The notes: generated by a model not told the origin, from the sequence alone. Counted from the first letter of the stretch, positions 17,055 to 28,012 are shown. The stretch: 64,000 nucleotides of DNA from Arthrobacter globiformis (GCF_030818015.1 NZ_JAUSZX010000001.1:2914001-2978000), one strand, 5' to 3'. Translations and numbers: made by a program.

Positions 17055-17993
17055 CTAGCACAGGCTGCTGGAGACATCCTCGAGGGCACGTGCAATTTCC
17101 GCCGGCAGCGGCGTGAGCTGGGCGTCCAGTATTTCCTTGAGCTGGACGGGCGTGCGCGCGCCAACGATGGCGGTCGCCACTGCGTGCCGGGACAGGAGCC
17201 AGCTCAGCGCAACATCCAGGGACGACCGCCCCAGGCCGCGGGCCGCCATGGCAACAGCCTCGACCACCTGCGATGACGGCTGCTCAAGGTAAGGCTCCAC
17301 GTAGTTGGCCAGCCGCGTCCCGGCCGCCCTGGAATCGGAGGGCACATGACCGCGGTACTTGCCGGTGAGGACGCCGCGGCCCAGCGGCGCCCACGCCATC
17401 AGCCCCAGGCCAGCATCCTCGATGGCCGGCACCAGCTCCGCCTCGGGCCTGCGGCGCAGCAGCGAATACTCGGACTGGTTGGCCACGAGTGGGATCCCGG
17501 CGACTGCGGCGGCCTTGGCAGTCTGCCAGCCGTTGTAATTGGCGATTCCCGCATAGCGGGCCCGTCCGCTGCGGACGGCAAGGTCAAGGGCGGACAACGT
17601 CTCCTCAAGTGGGACGTTGGGGTCCCACGCTTGGGCGAGCCAGAGGTCAACATAGTCGGTGCCTAGCCGCGCCAGGCTGGCGTCAAGCCCGGACAGCATG
17701 GCGTTCCGTGAAGCGTCCACCCGCTGCCGCCCGTCCGACGGCGACACCCCCGCTTTGGTGGAGATGACCACTTCCGTGCGGGAGACGACGTCGCCCAGCA
17801 TCGAGCCGAGCATGGCTTCGGCCTGACCGTCAGCGTAGGAGGCCGCGGTGTCCACCAGGGTCCCGCCGGCGTCCACGAAGGTGCGCAGCAGCTCCGAGGC
17901 ATCCTGCTCATCCGTCTCACGGGACCAGGACATGGTGCCGAGGGAAAGGGAGGACGCGCGGAGCCCGCTGTTGCCGATGTAACGCTGCTGCAT
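17055..17993 (-). CDS. Aldo/keto reductase
   Basis: The 312-residue protein is an NADPH-dependent TIM-barrel oxidoreductase. It shows the N-terminal IGNSGLRASSLSLGTMSW, the catalytic Asp/Tyr pair (VDTAASYADGQAE), the Lys in VVISTKAG, YVDLWLAQAWD, and the C-terminal cofactor segment AIVGARTPVQLKEI. It belongs to the Kv-beta-like branch that acts on small aldehydes and ketones. A TAAGCT box 7 nt before the ATG suggests a leaderless mRNA; the divergent uppP gene also starts without a leader, 50 bp away. Confidence 0.9.
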   Translation of the reverse strand: MQQRYIGNSGLRASSLSLGTMSWSRETDEQDASELLRTFVDAGGTLVDTAASYADGQAEAMLGSMLGDVVSRTEVVISTKAGVSPSDGRQRVDASRNAMLSGLDASLARLGTDYVDLWLAQAWDPNVPLEETLSALDLAVRSGRARYAGIANYNGWQTAKAAAVAGIPLVANQSEYSLLRRRPEAELVPAIEDAGLGLMAWAPLGRGVLTGKYRGHVPSDSRAAGTRLANYVEPYLEQPSSQVVEAVAMAARGLGRSSLDVALSWLLSRHAVATAIVGARTPVQLKEILDAQLTPLPAEIARALEDVSSSLC

Positions 17994-18043
17994 AGCAGCT
18001 AGCTTACGGGGAAACCACCCGCATCATGACGTAGGGTCTTAGC

Positions 18044-18877
18044 GTGAACTGGATTGAAGCGGCCCTGCTGGGTCTTGTGCAGGGACTGACCGAATTCCTA
18101 CCTATTTCATCGAGCGCCCACCTCCGGATTGTGGGCTCCTTCCTGCCGAATGCGGCGGACCCCGGCGCGGCCTTCACCGCCATCACGCAGCTCGGCACGG
18201 AGACCGCCGTCATTGTTTATTTCTGGCGCGACATCGTCCGGATCGTGAGGGCCTGGTTCGGTGCGCTCACCGGGCGGGTCCCGCGCCAGGACCCGGACGC
18301 CCGGATGGGCTGGCTGGTGATTCTGGGCAGCCTGCCCATCATCGTCCTGGGCCTGCTGTTCCAGGACCAGATCGAATCCGTTCTGCGGAGCCTGTGGATC
18401 GTAGCCACGATGCTCATCGTCTTCGGCCTGATCCTCGCCGTGGCCGACGCCGTTGGCAAGCAGGACCGTGACCTCACCCGGCTCACCTACAAGCACGGCA
18501 TCCTCTACGGATTCGCCCAGGCCATGGCGCTGATCCCCGGCGTTTCACGCTCCGGCGGCACCATCACGGCCGGGCTCCTTATGGGTTACACGCGTGAAGC
18601 CGCCGCCCGCTACTCCTTTCTCCTTGCCATCCCTGCGGTGTTCGGCAGCGGCCTATACCAGCTCTTCAAGGTGGTGGCCAAGGACGGCGTGAGCGGCCCC
18701 TTCGGACTGGGGGAGACGGCCCTGGCAACGGTAATTGCGTTCGTCATTGGCTACGTCATCATCGGCTGGTTCCTGAAGTTCATCTCGACGCGCAGCTACC
18801 GGCTGTTTGTCTGGTACCGCATCTTCCTGGGCCTCGCCCTGTACCTGCTGCTCGGTTTCAATGTCATCAGCGCCTAG
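18044..18877 (+). CDS. uppP: Undecaprenyl-diphosphatase
   Basis: The 277-residue integral membrane protein is UppP (BacA), which dephosphorylates undecaprenyl pyrophosphate so the lipid carrier can be reused in peptidoglycan and polymer synthesis. Both active-site motifs are present: [15 protein letters not shown] near the N-terminus and [14 protein letters not shown] around residue 165. Eight membrane segments are visible, and length is normal. The GTG start has no ribosome site but is exactly 6 nt after TAGGGT (18032-18037), indicating a leaderless mRNA. mshC follows 15 bp later with its own -10 box. Confidence 0.95.
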   Translation: MNWIEAALLGLVQGLTEFLPISSSAHLRIVGSFLPNAADPGAAFTAITQLGTETAVIVYFWRDIVRIVRAWFGALTGRVPRQDPDARMGWLVILGSLPIIVLGLLFQDQIESVLRSLWIVATMLIVFGLILAVADAVGKQDRDLTRLTYKHGILYGFAQAMALIPGVSRSGGTITAGLLMGYTREAAARYSFLLAIPAVFGSGLYQLFKVVAKDGVSGPFGLGETALATVIAFVIGYVIIGWFLKFISTRSYRLFVWYRIFLGLALYLLLGFNVISA

Positions 18878-18892
18878 CACTAGGCTTGGTCT

Positions 18893-20185
18893 GTGAAGTC
18901 CTGGATCTCCCGCCCCGTGCCTGTCCTGCCGGGGGAAATGCCCGCGCTCCGCTTGTTTGACACAACCGCAGGCCGTGCCGTAACCCTGAACGCCGAGGGC
19001 GAAAAGTCGATGTATGTCTGCGGGATCACCCCGTATGACGCGACCCACATGGGGCATGCCGCCAGCTACGTCGCCTTCGATTTGCTGAACCGCGCCTGGC
19101 GCGACGGCGGCCAGCAGGTTGCGTACGTCCAGAACGTCACCGACATCGATGACCCCCTGCTGGAGCGCGCCGAAGCTACCGGAGTCGACTGGCGCGAGCT
19201 CGCGGCCAGCCAGATCCAGCTTTTCCGCAGTGACATGGAAGCCCTCAACGTCATTGCCCCCGATCATTACGTGGGCGCCGTCGAAGCCATGCCGCTGATC
19301 GTCCCCGCGATTGAACGGCTCCTGCACCAGGGGCTGGCCTACCGCGTAAACGGCACCCAGGGCGAGCCCGACGGCGACGTCTACTACGACGTGGAAGCCG
19401 CCAGCAAGCACGCCGTCGGCGTGGACGCCTGGAGCCTCGGAGCAGTCTCCGGGCTGCCGGAAGCCGAGATGCTGGAACTGTTCGCCGAACGGGGCGGCGA
19501 CCCCGGCCGGGCAGGCAAGCGCCAGGCCCTCGATCCACTGCTGTGGCGCGTGGCCCGCGACGGCGAGCCCAGCTGGCCCGGCGGCGAGCTGGGGAAGGGC
19601 CGGCCCGGCTGGCATATTGAGTGCACCGTCATCGCCCAGAAGTACCTGCCGGCACCCTTCACGGTGCAGGGCGGCGGCTCGGACCTGATTTTCCCGCACC
19701 ACGAGATGGGCGCGGGGCATGCCTACTCACTGTCCGGTGTTCCGCTTGCGGAGCACTTCGCCCACGCCGGAATGGTGGGACTCGATGGCGAGAAGATGTC
19801 CAAGTCCAAGGGCAACCTGGTCCTCGTCTCCAAGCTGCGCGCGGCGGGCGAAGAACCCGCAGCCATCCGTCTGGCAATCCTGGCGCACCACTACCGGTCC
19901 GACTGGTCCTGGACGGCGGAAGGCTTCGAGCAGGCCAAGGCACGCCTCGAACGGTGGCGTTCTGCGCTGTCCGCGGCGCCGGCCGGATCGGGTGAGGAAC
20001 TGATCGGGCAGATGCGCGAGGCCCTGGCCGACGATCTGGACGCCCCCGCAGCCCTGAGCGCCGTGGACAAGTGGGCGGACAATGCCCTTTCCAACACCGG
20101 GCTCAACAACACGGACAGCGTGTCCGAAGCAGGCCAGGCCCTGGTGCGCGACGCCGTCAACGCACTTCTCGGCGTCGAACTTTAG
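18893..20185 (+). CDS. mshC: Mycothiol synthesis cysteine ligase MshC
   Basis: The 430-residue protein joins cysteine to the amino group of glucosaminyl-inositol using ATP, the third step of mycothiol synthesis. It is a cysteinyl-tRNA synthetase-like enzyme with the HIGH-type motif in [13 protein letters not shown], zinc-site residues ([18 protein letters not shown]) and the KMSKS motif in [10 protein letters not shown]. The SNTGLNN segment and short C-terminus distinguish MshC from CysS. The GTG lies 6 nt after TAGGCT (18881-18886), so transcription probably begins at the start codon. A 16-bp tandem duplication overlaps the stop region. Confidence 0.95.
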   Translation: MKSWISRPVPVLPGEMPALRLFDTTAGRAVTLNAEGEKSMYVCGITPYDATHMGHAASYVAFDLLNRAWRDGGQQVAYVQNVTDIDDPLLERAEATGVDWRELAASQIQLFRSDMEALNVIAPDHYVGAVEAMPLIVPAIERLLHQGLAYRVNGTQGEPDGDVYYDVEAASKHAVGVDAWSLGAVSGLPEAEMLELFAERGGDPGRAGKRQALDPLLWRVARDGEPSWPGGELGKGRPGWHIECTVIAQKYLPAPFTVQGGGSDLIFPHHEMGAGHAYSLSGVPLAEHFAHAGMVGLDGEKMSKSKGNLVLVSKLRAAGEEPAAIRLAILAHHYRSDWSWTAEGFEQAKARLERWRSALSAAPAGSGEELIGQMREALADDLDAPAALSAVDKWADNALSNTGLNNTDSVSEAGQALVRDAVNALLGVEL

Positions 20186-20205
20186 CGCCGTCGAACTTTA
20201 GCGCC

Positions 20206-20245
20206 CCGCTTCGACGGTTCCCTGCACAGGGAACCGTCGAAGCGG
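20206..20245. terminator. Bidirectional hairpin between mshC and the PAC2 gene
   Basis: A perfect 19-bp stem starting CCGCTTCGACGGTTCCCTG with a two-base loop separates the convergent genes. No long T-run is present, but the position and stem strength fit a shared terminator. Confidence 0.75.
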
Positions 20246-20252
20246 CGGAGCC

Positions 20253-21158
20253 CTAGGGCTTGTCCTTGCCCCGCCGTTTCAGGTAGCGCTCAAACTCGCG
20301 CGCAATGGATTCACCGCTGGCCTCGGGCAGGTCTGCGGTGTCCTTCGCTTCCTCCAGCTGCCGCACATAGGCGGCGATTTCGGGATCCTCGGTGGCCAGT
20401 TCGTTGACGCCGCGCTCCCACGCCTCGGCCTCCTCGGCCAGCTCGTGCGTGTCCAGCGGAACCTGGAGCAGTTCCTCGATGCGGTGCAGGAGCGCCAGCT
20501 GCGCCTTGGGTGACGGGGCCTGTGCAACGTAGTGCGGCACAGCCGCCCAGAGTGAGACGGTGGGGATGCCGGCGAGCAGCGATACCTCTGACAGCACACC
20601 GACGATCCCCACTGGCCCTTCATACTGCGAGGCCTCAAGGTTGAGCCGTTCCCGCAGCGCGCCGTCGTCGGTGGACGTGCTGACCGGGATGGGGCGGCTG
20701 TGAGGCACATCCGCCAGCAGTGCACCCACCAGGACCACGTAGTCCACATGAAGCGCCTCGGCATGAACTAGCAGTTCAGCTGTGTACGCGCGCCACTTAT
20801 AGGACGGTTCGGTTCCCTGGATGAAAATCACATCCACGTTGGTGCCGGGAGCGCTGGCCTTGTAGATCCGCGTGGACGGCCACTTGATCTTGCGTTCCCC
20901 GGAGGCAGTGCGGCGGACGGTGGGCCGGGTGAACTGGAAGTCGTAGTACTCGTCGGCGTCTATGGACGCGACCTTCTTCCCGCCCCATAGCTTGTTCAGG
21001 TAACGGAGCGCATCGCTGGCGGCTTCCCCCGCGTCATTCCAGCCCTCGAACGCAGCCAGCATCACAGTAATACGCTGGCCCTCGGGAACAGGCTGCAGTA
21101 GCTGCTCCGTCTCAGGCGCGGTGCCCGGTTCGTTGGTGTCTCCGTCGAAGCTGTTCAT
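20253..21158 (-). CDS. PAC2 (proteasome assembly chaperone-like) family protein
   Basis: The 301-residue protein has the PAC2 core: ITVMLAAFEGWNDAGEAASDAL, the hydrophobic YVVLVGALLADVPHSRP and GPVGIVGVLSEVSLLAGIPTVSLWAAVPHYV. Its eukaryotic relatives help assemble proteasomes; the actinobacterial members have no firmly established role. Presence near a proteasome locus is suggestive but it is 3 kb away and on the other strand. The ATG is 6 nt after TAGGGT (21165-21170), another leaderless-type start. Confidence 0.85.
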   Translation of the reverse strand: MNSFDGDTNEPGTAPETEQLLQPVPEGQRITVMLAAFEGWNDAGEAASDALRYLNKLWGGKKVASIDADEYYDFQFTRPTVRRTASGERKIKWPSTRIYKASAPGTNVDVIFIQGTEPSYKWRAYTAELLVHAEALHVDYVVLVGALLADVPHSRPIPVSTSTDDGALRERLNLEASQYEGPVGIVGVLSEVSLLAGIPTVSLWAAVPHYVAQAPSPKAQLALLHRIEELLQVPLDTHELAEEAEAWERGVNELATEDPEIAAYVRQLEEAKDTADLPEASGESIAREFERYLKRRGKDKP

Positions 21159-21321
21159 CCCTTCACCCTACGTCCACAAGCGTTGCTGTTGCATAGAACG
21201 AACCGCCGCAGATCGGGACAAAACCCCTCATCCGCGTCATGCGGGGCGCGGATATTCGCCGACGGCGTACGCCCGTGGCCCGCGGCAAGGCGCCGCGGGG
21301 CGGCCCGGTACAGTGGAAAGC

Positions 21322-22050
21322 ATGGAATCTGCCGCCACTCAGCCCTTGCTCAAAGCCGTTTTATGGGACATGGACGGCACCATCGTTGACACGGAACCGT
21401 ACTGGATCGAAGCCGAACACAACCTTGTCGCGGCCTACGGGGGGACGTGGTCGCACGAACAGGCCATGCAGCTCGTGGGGCAATCGCTGGTCCACTCGGC
21501 CGGCATCCTCCAGGCCGCCGGAGTGCGCCTGGAGATCCGCGAGATCATCGACACGCTCACCGCCCAGGTGATCAGCCGCGTCCGGGAGAACGTGCCGTGG
21601 CGTCCGGGGGCCCGGGAGCTGCTGGATGAACTTTTCAGCGCCGGCGTGCGTTGTGCCCTTGTGACCATGTCAGAGGCACCGCTGGCCCGCGAGATTGTGG
21701 CGAGCCTTCCCCGGCCCTACTTCGAGTTCCTCGTTACCGGCGACACGGTAACCAGGGGCAAGCCGCACCCGGAGGCGTATCTCACGGCCGTGGACCTGCT
21801 GAAGCAGCAGGACCCTGAGCTCACCGTCGACCACTGCGTGGCGCTGGAGGACTCGGAACCGGGCGTTGCCGCCGCCGTGGCGTCGGGCGCCGTAACCGTG
21901 GCCATTCCGCACATCGTGCCGCTGCCGGACGACGCCCGCAGGACCACGTGGGATTCCCTCGCGGGCCGCAGTGTGGCCGAACTCGAGGAGCTGGTGAGGC
22001 TCCGCCTCGGCTTGAGCGAACCGGCGGCAACCTTCGAGAACGTTAACTAA
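21322..22050 (+). CDS. HAD-superfamily phosphatase (beta-phosphoglucomutase-like)
   Basis: The 242-residue protein has the haloacid dehalogenase motifs in order: WDMDGTIVDTEP (nucleophile Asp and acid/base Asp), CALVTMSEAP (Ser/Thr), TRGKPHPEAY (Lys) and ALEDSEPGVAAA (acidic pair). A helical cap lies between motifs I and II. Such enzymes hydrolyse small phosphorylated metabolites; the substrate cannot be read from sequence. The ATG at 21322 is favoured over upstream starts because TACAGT lies 7 nt before it and a GGAAAG is also present. The M50 protease gene follows 12 bp later. Confidence 0.9.
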   Translation: MESAATQPLLKAVLWDMDGTIVDTEPYWIEAEHNLVAAYGGTWSHEQAMQLVGQSLVHSAGILQAAGVRLEIREIIDTLTAQVISRVRENVPWRPGARELLDELFSAGVRCALVTMSEAPLAREIVASLPRPYFEFLVTGDTVTRGKPHPEAYLTAVDLLKQQDPELTVDHCVALEDSEPGVAAAVASGAVTVAIPHIVPLPDDARRTTWDSLAGRSVAELEELVRLRLGLSEPAATFENVN

Positions 22051-22062
22051 GGAGCCCGGAAC

Positions 22063-23232
22063 GTGTCTGATCCCGCGGGATCCGGTCAGCAGCCCCCGAA
22101 CGTGCTGACGAAGAACAGCCGACGCGAGGGCATCCCGCTCGGCAGGATCGCCGGCATTCCCATCATCCTGGCTTACTCCTGGTTCATCATCGCCGCCTTC
22201 ACGGTGATCGTGTACGGACCGGTGCTGCAGCATGGCAGCCCCTCGCTGGGCATTGGGGCGTACTACGTGGCATTCGCCTACGCGGTCCTGCTCCTGCTGT
22301 CGGTGCTCGTCCATGAGCTGGCGCACGCGCTGACGGCCAAGATCTACGGCTGGCCCAGCGAGAAAATCGTGCTCAACCTGTGGGGCGGCCACACCCAGTT
22401 TGAAAGCTTCACCGCCACGCCCGGACGGTCGGTGCTGGTGGCCATGGCCGGGCCCGCCGCCAACTTCGTGCTCGCCGGGGCGGCCTGGCTGGTGATCTCC
22501 TCGGGCGGACTGTCCGGAGTTGCGGACACCCTCCTGAACATCTTCTTCTGGGCGAACCTTGTGATCGGCATCTTCAACGTGCTGCCCGGGCTGCCGCTGG
22601 ACGGCGGCCGCCTGGTGGAATCCGCGGTCTGGAAGGCCACCGGCAGCCACGCCAAGGGCACCGTCGCCGCGGGCTGGGGCGGGCGCGTCATCGTCATCGC
22701 CCTGGGCCTGTGGTTCATTGTCCGGCCGCTGCTCAGCGGAGACGTCCCGGACACCAGCATGCTGCTCATCACCATCCTGGTCGGCGGCTTCCTCTGGATG
22801 GGCGCTTCAGCGTCAATCCAGCAGGGCCGCCTGCGCAGCCGGCTCCATCTGGTGAGCGCCGCCGCACTGGCTGAACCCGCCGTCGGCCTTTCCGAAGCGG
22901 GGAGCGTCAGCGACATCCTGCGATCATCGGCAGGCGGGCGGACCGCCGTCGTGCTCTGCGCTCCGGACGGCAGGCCCAACAGCGTGGTGGACCCCGCGGC
23001 TCTGGCGGCTGTGCCCGCCACCGTGGCCGGCACCACCCCCGCCGGAGCGGTGGCCTACCCGCTCGGCGCCGGCGCCTACGTGCCGGAATGGTCCAAAGGC
23101 CAGGAGCTGCTCCAGTACCTGGCGCAGCTCGAAGGACACGACTACGCGGTGGTTGACCACAACGGCAGTGTCACCGGCCTGCTGCGGCAGTCCGCCGTGG
23201 TGACGGCCATAACAGGCAAGGCCCCCCGCTAA
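22063..23232 (+). CDS. M50 site-2-protease-family membrane metalloprotease
   Basis: The 389-residue membrane protein carries the zinc motif HELAH in VLVHELAHALTA and the second ligand motif NVLPGLPLDGGRLVES inside hydrophobic segments, so cleavage would occur within the membrane. The part after about residue 260 is soluble and resembles a pair of CBS-like halves (VSDILRSSAGGRTAVVLC, YLAQLEGHDYAVVDHNGSVTGLL), as in SpoIVFB-type members. The start is GTG with AAGGAG before it. It is likely co-transcribed with the HAD phosphatase gene. Target proteins are unknown. Confidence 0.88.
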   Translation: MSDPAGSGQQPPNVLTKNSRREGIPLGRIAGIPIILAYSWFIIAAFTVIVYGPVLQHGSPSLGIGAYYVAFAYAVLLLLSVLVHELAHALTAKIYGWPSEKIVLNLWGGHTQFESFTATPGRSVLVAMAGPAANFVLAGAAWLVISSGGLSGVADTLLNIFFWANLVIGIFNVLPGLPLDGGRLVESAVWKATGSHAKGTVAAGWGGRVIVIALGLWFIVRPLLSGDVPDTSMLLITILVGGFLWMGASASIQQGRLRSRLHLVSAAALAEPAVGLSEAGSVSDILRSSAGGRTAVVLCAPDGRPNSVVDPAALAAVPATVAGTTPAGAVAYPLGAGAYVPEWSKGQELLQYLAQLEGHDYAVVDHNGSVTGLLRQSAVVTAITGKAPR

Positions 23233-23362
23233 AACACGCGCCGACAGGGCCAGAACCGGTAGAGTTACGTGCCGGTCGTGAAATCGGCAGCGGGTGCACG
23301 GCGCCCTGCCGGACCGCCACGGTGCACGCCAAGACAGCTTTTACAGGAGCGAGGACACAGTC

Positions 23363-24430
23363 ATGAGCAGCGAATCTGCCGCCAACGGAGCCAGCACGGG
23401 CCTTTCCTCCGGCACTGCAGCCGGGACGGCGGACCAGCCGGTCGGCGCTGCCCGCCGGCGCGGCCCCTTCCGCGAAGGCGAACGGGTCCAGCTGACGGAC
23501 GAGCGCGGGCGCATGAACACCATCAGCCTCGAGGCCGGCGGAGCCTTCCACACCCACCGCGGCTTCCTCAACCACGATGACATCATCGGCAAGGTGGACG
23601 GCTCGGTGGTGGTCAACAACGTGGGCCAGCAGTACCAGACGCTCCGCCCGCTGTTGTCCGACTTTGTCCTGTCCATGCCCCGTGGCGCTGCGGTGGTCTA
23701 CCCCAAGGACGCCGGCCAGATCATCACCATGGCTGACATCTTCCCGGGTGCCCGCGTGGTGGAGGCAGGCGTGGGCTCAGGTGCATTGTCCATCTCGCTG
23801 CTGCGTGCGGTAGGGGACCAGGGCTACCTGCACTCCTTCGAACGCCGCGAGGAATTCGCCGCCATCGCCCGCGGCAACGTGGAGACCATCTTCGGCGGCC
23901 CGCACCCGGCCTGGCAGATCTCCCTCGGGGACTTCCAGGAGGAAGTTGTCCGCGCCGAAGAGCCCGGGTCCATCGACCGCGTGGTCTTGGATATGCTGGC
24001 GCCTTGGGAATGCCTCGACGCCGTGGCCACCGTCCTGGCCCCCGGCGGCGTGTGGATCAACTACGTCGCCACCGTCACCCAGCTCTCCCGCACGGCGGAA
24101 GCCATCCGCGCCGACGGCCGCTTCACCGAGCCGGACGCCTGGGAATCGATGGTCCGCGGCTGGCACCTCGAAGGACTGGCCGTCCGTCCCGACCACCGCA
24201 TGGTCGCCCACACTGGCTTCCTGCTGGTTACCCGGCGGCTCGCCGACGGCGTCACCGGCATTTCCGTCAAGCGGCGCCCATCCAAGACCGAGTTCAACGA
24301 AGAGGACGTCAATGCCTGGACACCCGGCGCCGTGGGGGAACGCCTCGTCTCCGACAAGAAGCTCCGCCGGGCCGCGCGGGACGCGATCGCCGGCACCAAC
24401 GTGAAGGACGACCCGGAGATCACAAACTAG
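23363..24430 (+). CDS. trmI: tRNA (adenine-N1)-methyltransferase
   Basis: The 355-residue protein is TrmI, which methylates A58 in the tRNA T-loop. Key segments are GAFHTHRGFLNHDDIIG in the N-terminal domain, the SAM-binding loop VVEAGVGSGALSISLLRAVG, the acidic SFERREEFA and the catalytic-domain DRVVLDMLAPWE. The ATG at 23363 follows AGGAGCGAGG. It precedes the proteasome genes, the normal order in actinobacteria. The N-terminus (first 30 residues) is a variable Ala/Gly/Ser-rich stretch. Confidence 0.93.
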   Translation: MSSESAANGASTGLSSGTAAGTADQPVGAARRRGPFREGERVQLTDERGRMNTISLEAGGAFHTHRGFLNHDDIIGKVDGSVVVNNVGQQYQTLRPLLSDFVLSMPRGAAVVYPKDAGQIITMADIFPGARVVEAGVGSGALSISLLRAVGDQGYLHSFERREEFAAIARGNVETIFGGPHPAWQISLGDFQEEVVRAEEPGSIDRVVLDMLAPWECLDAVATVLAPGGVWINYVATVTQLSRTAEAIRADGRFTEPDAWESMVRGWHLEGLAVRPDHRMVAHTGFLLVTRRLADGVTGISVKRRPSKTEFNEEDVNAWTPGAVGERLVSDKKLRRAARDAIAGTNVKDDPEITN

Positions 24431-24512
24431 TCCGTATTTCGGATGTCGTCGGCTCTACCAGCCAACTTGGGGCTATCGTCTTAAGAGAAGCGCAGGAAGG
24501 GGCTGATGCATC

Positions 24513-26258
24513 ATGGAGACGCCAAACAATGACTCCGTGCCTACGCCGGCTGAGCAGGCTGGCGCCAACGAACTGTCTGTCGCGGACCGGCAGGTCAATA
24601 TCCTCAGGGACAAACTGAGGCATATCGACCGCCAACTGGCAGCTGCCACGCAGAACAACTCCAAGCTCGTGGCGATGCTGGAAACTGCCAAGGCGGAAAT
24701 ACTCCGGCTGAAGAACGCCCTGGACCAGGAGGGTCAGCCGCCGTACAGCTTCGGAACCATCCTCCAGCTGAACCCGCGGCGCCAGGCCGCAGGCAGCGGC
24801 CAGGCAGCCACCGAGGAATCGGTGGACATCTTCAACGCCGGGCGCAAAATGCGGGTTGGCATCAGCCCCCTGGTCAACATCAACCAGCTGGCGGTCGGCC
24901 AGGAAGTGCTCCTCAATGAGGCTCTCCTGGTGGTGGCCGGCCTCGGCTACGAGCGCGCGGGCGAGCTCGTCACGCTCAAGGAGCTGCTCGGCCCGGACCG
25001 CGCCCTGGTGCTGGGCCGTGCCGACGAGGAGCGCGTCATCCGGCTCGCCGGCCCGCTCCTGAGCGAGAAGCTGCGCGTGGGCGATGCCCTGTCCATTGAT
25101 TCCCGCACCGGGTACGCCCTCGAAAAGGTCCCGCGGTCCGAGGTCGAGAACCTCGTCCTGGAGGAAGTCCCGGACATCACCTATGAGGACATCGGCGGCC
25201 TCGGCCCGCAGATCGAACAGATCCGGGACGCCATCGAACTGCCGTTCCTGCATCCGGACCTGTACCGCGAACACGGGCTCAAGGCGCCCAAGGGCATCCT
25301 GCTCTACGGCCCTCCGGGCTGCGGCAAGACGCTCATCGCCAAGGCCGTGGCAAACTCCCTTGCCGCGCGGGCCGCGGAACGCTCGGGCAACATTGACCTG
25401 AAGAGCTACTTCCTCAACATCAAGGGCCCCGAACTCCTCGACAAGTACGTCGGCGAAACCGAACGCCACATCCGGCTGATCTTCTCCCGGGCCCGCGAAA
25501 AGGCCTCGGACGGCAGCCCCGTAGTGGTCTTCTTTGACGAGATGGATTCGCTCTTCCGCACCCGCGGCACGGGCATCTCCTCAGACGTCGAAACCACAAT
25601 CGTGCCGCAGCTGCTGAGCGAGATCGACGGCGTGGAGCGGCTGGACAACGTGATCGTCATCGGTGCCTCCAACCGCGAGGACATGATCGACCCCGCCATC
25701 CTGCGCCCCGGCCGACTCGACGTGAAGGTCAAGATCCACCGTCCCGACGCCGAGGCCGCGGCGGACATCTTCAAGAAGTACATCACCCCGGACCTGCCGT
25801 TCCACGAGGACGATCTGGTGGAGCACGACGGCGACGTCCAGGAGACGGTGGACGCCATGATCCAGCGGACAGTGGAAGCCATGTACTCCACCGAGAAGTC
25901 CAATGAGTACCTCGAAGTCACCTACGCCAACGGCGACACCGAGATGCTGTACTTCAAGGACTTCAACTCCGGGGCCGTGGTCCAGAACGTCGTGGACCGT
26001 GCCAAGAAGTACGCCATCAAGGACCTCCTGACCACCCAGCAGAAGGGCCTGCGCATCGACCACCTGCTGCGCGCCGTCGTCGATGAGTTCCGTGAGCACG
26101 AGGACATGCCCAACACCACCAACCCGGATGACTGGGCGCGCATCTCCGGCAAGAAGGGTGAGCGCATCACGTACATCCGCACCATCGTCCAGGGCAAGGC
26201 CGGCCAAGAGCCCGGCAAATCCATCGAGACCATGCCCAACACGGGCCAGTACCTGTGA
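24513..26258 (+). CDS. arc: Proteasomal AAA+ unfoldase ARC/Mpa
   Basis: The 581-residue ATPase unfolds pupylated proteins and feeds them to the 20S core. An N-terminal coiled coil (about 25-75, [21 protein letters not shown]) binds Pup; an interdomain OB region follows; the AAA domain has Walker A GPPGCGKT near residue 268 and Walker [10 protein letters not shown]. The C-terminus is GQYL, the penultimate-Tyr tail that docks into the proteasome. The stop overlaps the start region of dop (GTGA), so the two are translationally coupled. Called Mpa in mycobacteria and ARC in other genera. Confidence 0.97.
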   Translation: METPNNDSVPTPAEQAGANELSVADRQVNILRDKLRHIDRQLAAATQNNSKLVAMLETAKAEILRLKNALDQEGQPPYSFGTILQLNPRRQAAGSGQAATEESVDIFNAGRKMRVGISPLVNINQLAVGQEVLLNEALLVVAGLGYERAGELVTLKELLGPDRALVLGRADEERVIRLAGPLLSEKLRVGDALSIDSRTGYALEKVPRSEVENLVLEEVPDITYEDIGGLGPQIEQIRDAIELPFLHPDLYREHGLKAPKGILLYGPPGCGKTLIAKAVANSLAARAAERSGNIDLKSYFLNIKGPELLDKYVGETERHIRLIFSRAREKASDGSPVVVFFDEMDSLFRTRGTGISSDVETTIVPQLLSEIDGVERLDNVIVIGASNREDMIDPAILRPGRLDVKVKIHRPDAEAAADIFKKYITPDLPFHEDDLVEHDGDVQETVDAMIQRTVEAMYSTEKSNEYLEVTYANGDTEMLYFKDFNSGAVVQNVVDRAKKYAIKDLLTTQQKGLRIDHLLRAVVDEFREHEDMPNTTNPDDWARISGKKGERITYIRTIVQGKAGQEPGKSIETMPNTGQYL

Positions 26259-27928
26259 CGGCCGGCTCCGAATCGTCGCTGGGAGGTGGCCTGCCAGCTG
26301 GCGGCGCCATGCGGGTCATGGGGTCGGAAACCGAATACGGGATCCACGCCCCGGCCGCACCGGGCGCCAATGCCACCATGATGTCCGCCAGGGTGGTCCA
26401 GGCCTACGCCCAGGTCACTCGGCTCCGGGCCGCCGGCGGCGCTGAAACCCGCTGGGACTACACGGACGAGGAGCCGCTGCATGACGCCCGCGGCTGGACC
26501 CTCGAACGCGGCCAGGCCCACCCGAGCCAGCTGACGGACCAGCCGCCCGTGCTGGACGCCGAGGCGGTGGCTCTTGCCTACGGCCGGGAAGAGCTTGAGC
26601 TCGACGGCGAGGACGAATCGGGATCACTGCTGATGAACATGGTGCTCGGCAACGGGGCACGGCTCTACGTGGACCACGCCCACCCCGAGTACTCCAGCCC
26701 GGAGGTCACCAACCCTGCGGCGGCAGTTGCCTGGGACGCCGCCGGGGACCTCGTGGGCTTGGCCGCGGTCCGCAGGCTGGCCAGCGACACGGAACTTCCC
26801 GCCGTCAACCTTTACAAGAACAACACCGACAACAAGTCCGTGTCCTACGGGTCGCACGAAAACTACCTGATGCCGCGGTCTGTGCCGTTCGGAGACATTG
26901 TCCGCGGGCTGACCCCGTTCTTCGTCTCGCGGCAGATCATCTGCGGCTCGGGGCGGGTGGGCATGGGCCAGGACAGCTCCCGGTCCGGCTACCAGATCAG
27001 CCAGCGGGCCGACTTCTTCGAGGCGGAGGTGGGGCTCGAAACCACTATCCGGCGCCCCATCATCAACACCCGCGACGAGCCCCATGCAACAGCGGACAAG
27101 TACCGGCGGCTGCACGTCATCATCGGCGACGCCAACCTGAGCCAGGTGTCCAACTACCTGAAGTTCGGGACCACCGCCATGGTGCTCAGCCTGATCGAGG
27201 CGGGCCTCGCGCCGCGGATCGAGGTCCACGAGCCGGTGGCTGCGCTGCAGGCCATCAGCCACGACACCACCCTCACCACCAAGATCAGGCTGCTCGACGG
27301 CCGCCGGGTGACGGCGCTGGACCTGCAGTGGATGTACCACGAGGCCGCCGCCAAGCTCGCCCAGGATACGGGTGTCTCGGACGCCATTGATGGCGACGGC
27401 CACACCCACGCCGTGCTTGAGCGGTGGGCCACCACCCTGACCCAGCTGGACAGCGACCGGGCCGCCGCCGCTACCTCGGTGGAGTGGCTGGCCAAGCTGT
27501 CCATCCTGGAGGGCTACCGCCAGCGCGACGGGCTCCAGTGGGATGACGCCAGGCTGGGTCTGGTGGACCTGCAGTGGGCTGACCTCCGCCCCGAAAAGGG
27601 GCTCTACTATCGCCTGCTCTCCCGGAACCGGATGCAGCGGATCGTCGACGACGCTGGCATCGCCGCCGCGGTGACGGAACCGCCGTCGGACACCCGCGCG
27701 TACTTCCGCGGACGCTGCGTCAGCAGCTTCAGCAAGGACGTGGTGGGGGCCAGTTGGGACTCGGTGATCTTCGACGTGCCGGGCTACGGAAGGCTGCAGC
27801 GCGTGCCCACCCGGGAACCGCTGCGGGGCACGAAGGCGCTGACCGGAGGCCTGTTTGACAGGCACCGCGAGGCGGCACCGTTCCTTGCGGAACTCCTCGG
27901 ATCGGCACCGGCTCCGCCACCGGCATAA
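26255..27928 (+). CDS. dop: Deamidase/depupylase of Pup
   Basis: Dop converts the C-terminal Gln of Pup to Glu and also removes Pup from substrates. The 557-residue protein carries the carboxylate-amine-ligase-like core: [12 protein letters not shown] with the catalytic-site Glu, [32 protein letters not shown] and [12 protein letters not shown]. The GTG at 26255 overlaps the arc stop; an internal ATG at 26309 ([13 protein letters not shown]) corresponds better to the usual N-terminus, so the first 18 residues may not be translated. Pup ending in Gln downstream means Dop is required for pupylation. Confidence 0.95.
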   Translation: MTAGSESSLGGGLPAGGAMRVMGSETEYGIHAPAAPGANATMMSARVVQAYAQVTRLRAAGGAETRWDYTDEEPLHDARGWTLERGQAHPSQLTDQPPVLDAEAVALAYGREELELDGEDESGSLLMNMVLGNGARLYVDHAHPEYSSPEVTNPAAAVAWDAAGDLVGLAAVRRLASDTELPAVNLYKNNTDNKSVSYGSHENYLMPRSVPFGDIVRGLTPFFVSRQIICGSGRVGMGQDSSRSGYQISQRADFFEAEVGLETTIRRPIINTRDEPHATADKYRRLHVIIGDANLSQVSNYLKFGTTAMVLSLIEAGLAPRIEVHEPVAALQAISHDTTLTTKIRLLDGRRVTALDLQWMYHEAAAKLAQDTGVSDAIDGDGHTHAVLERWATTLTQLDSDRAAAATSVEWLAKLSILEGYRQRDGLQWDDARLGLVDLQWADLRPEKGLYYRLLSRNRMQRIVDDAGIAAAVTEPPSDTRAYFRGRCVSSFSKDVVGASWDSVIFDVPGYGRLQRVPTREPLRGTKALTGGLFDRHREAAPFLAELLGSAPAPPPA

Positions 27929-28012
27929 TGCGCCCCGCGAAGGCCCTTTGCGTGGCAATATGGGCATACAGGATGTCCCTCCGGAAGGGGGGACTGGATG
28001 AAGGAGAAGGAC

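Noticed and set aside
20253..21158. PAC2 protein as a proteasome assembly factor
   Set aside because: Only the fold is shared; the gene is outside the proteasome operon and bacterial 20S assembly is not known to need it.
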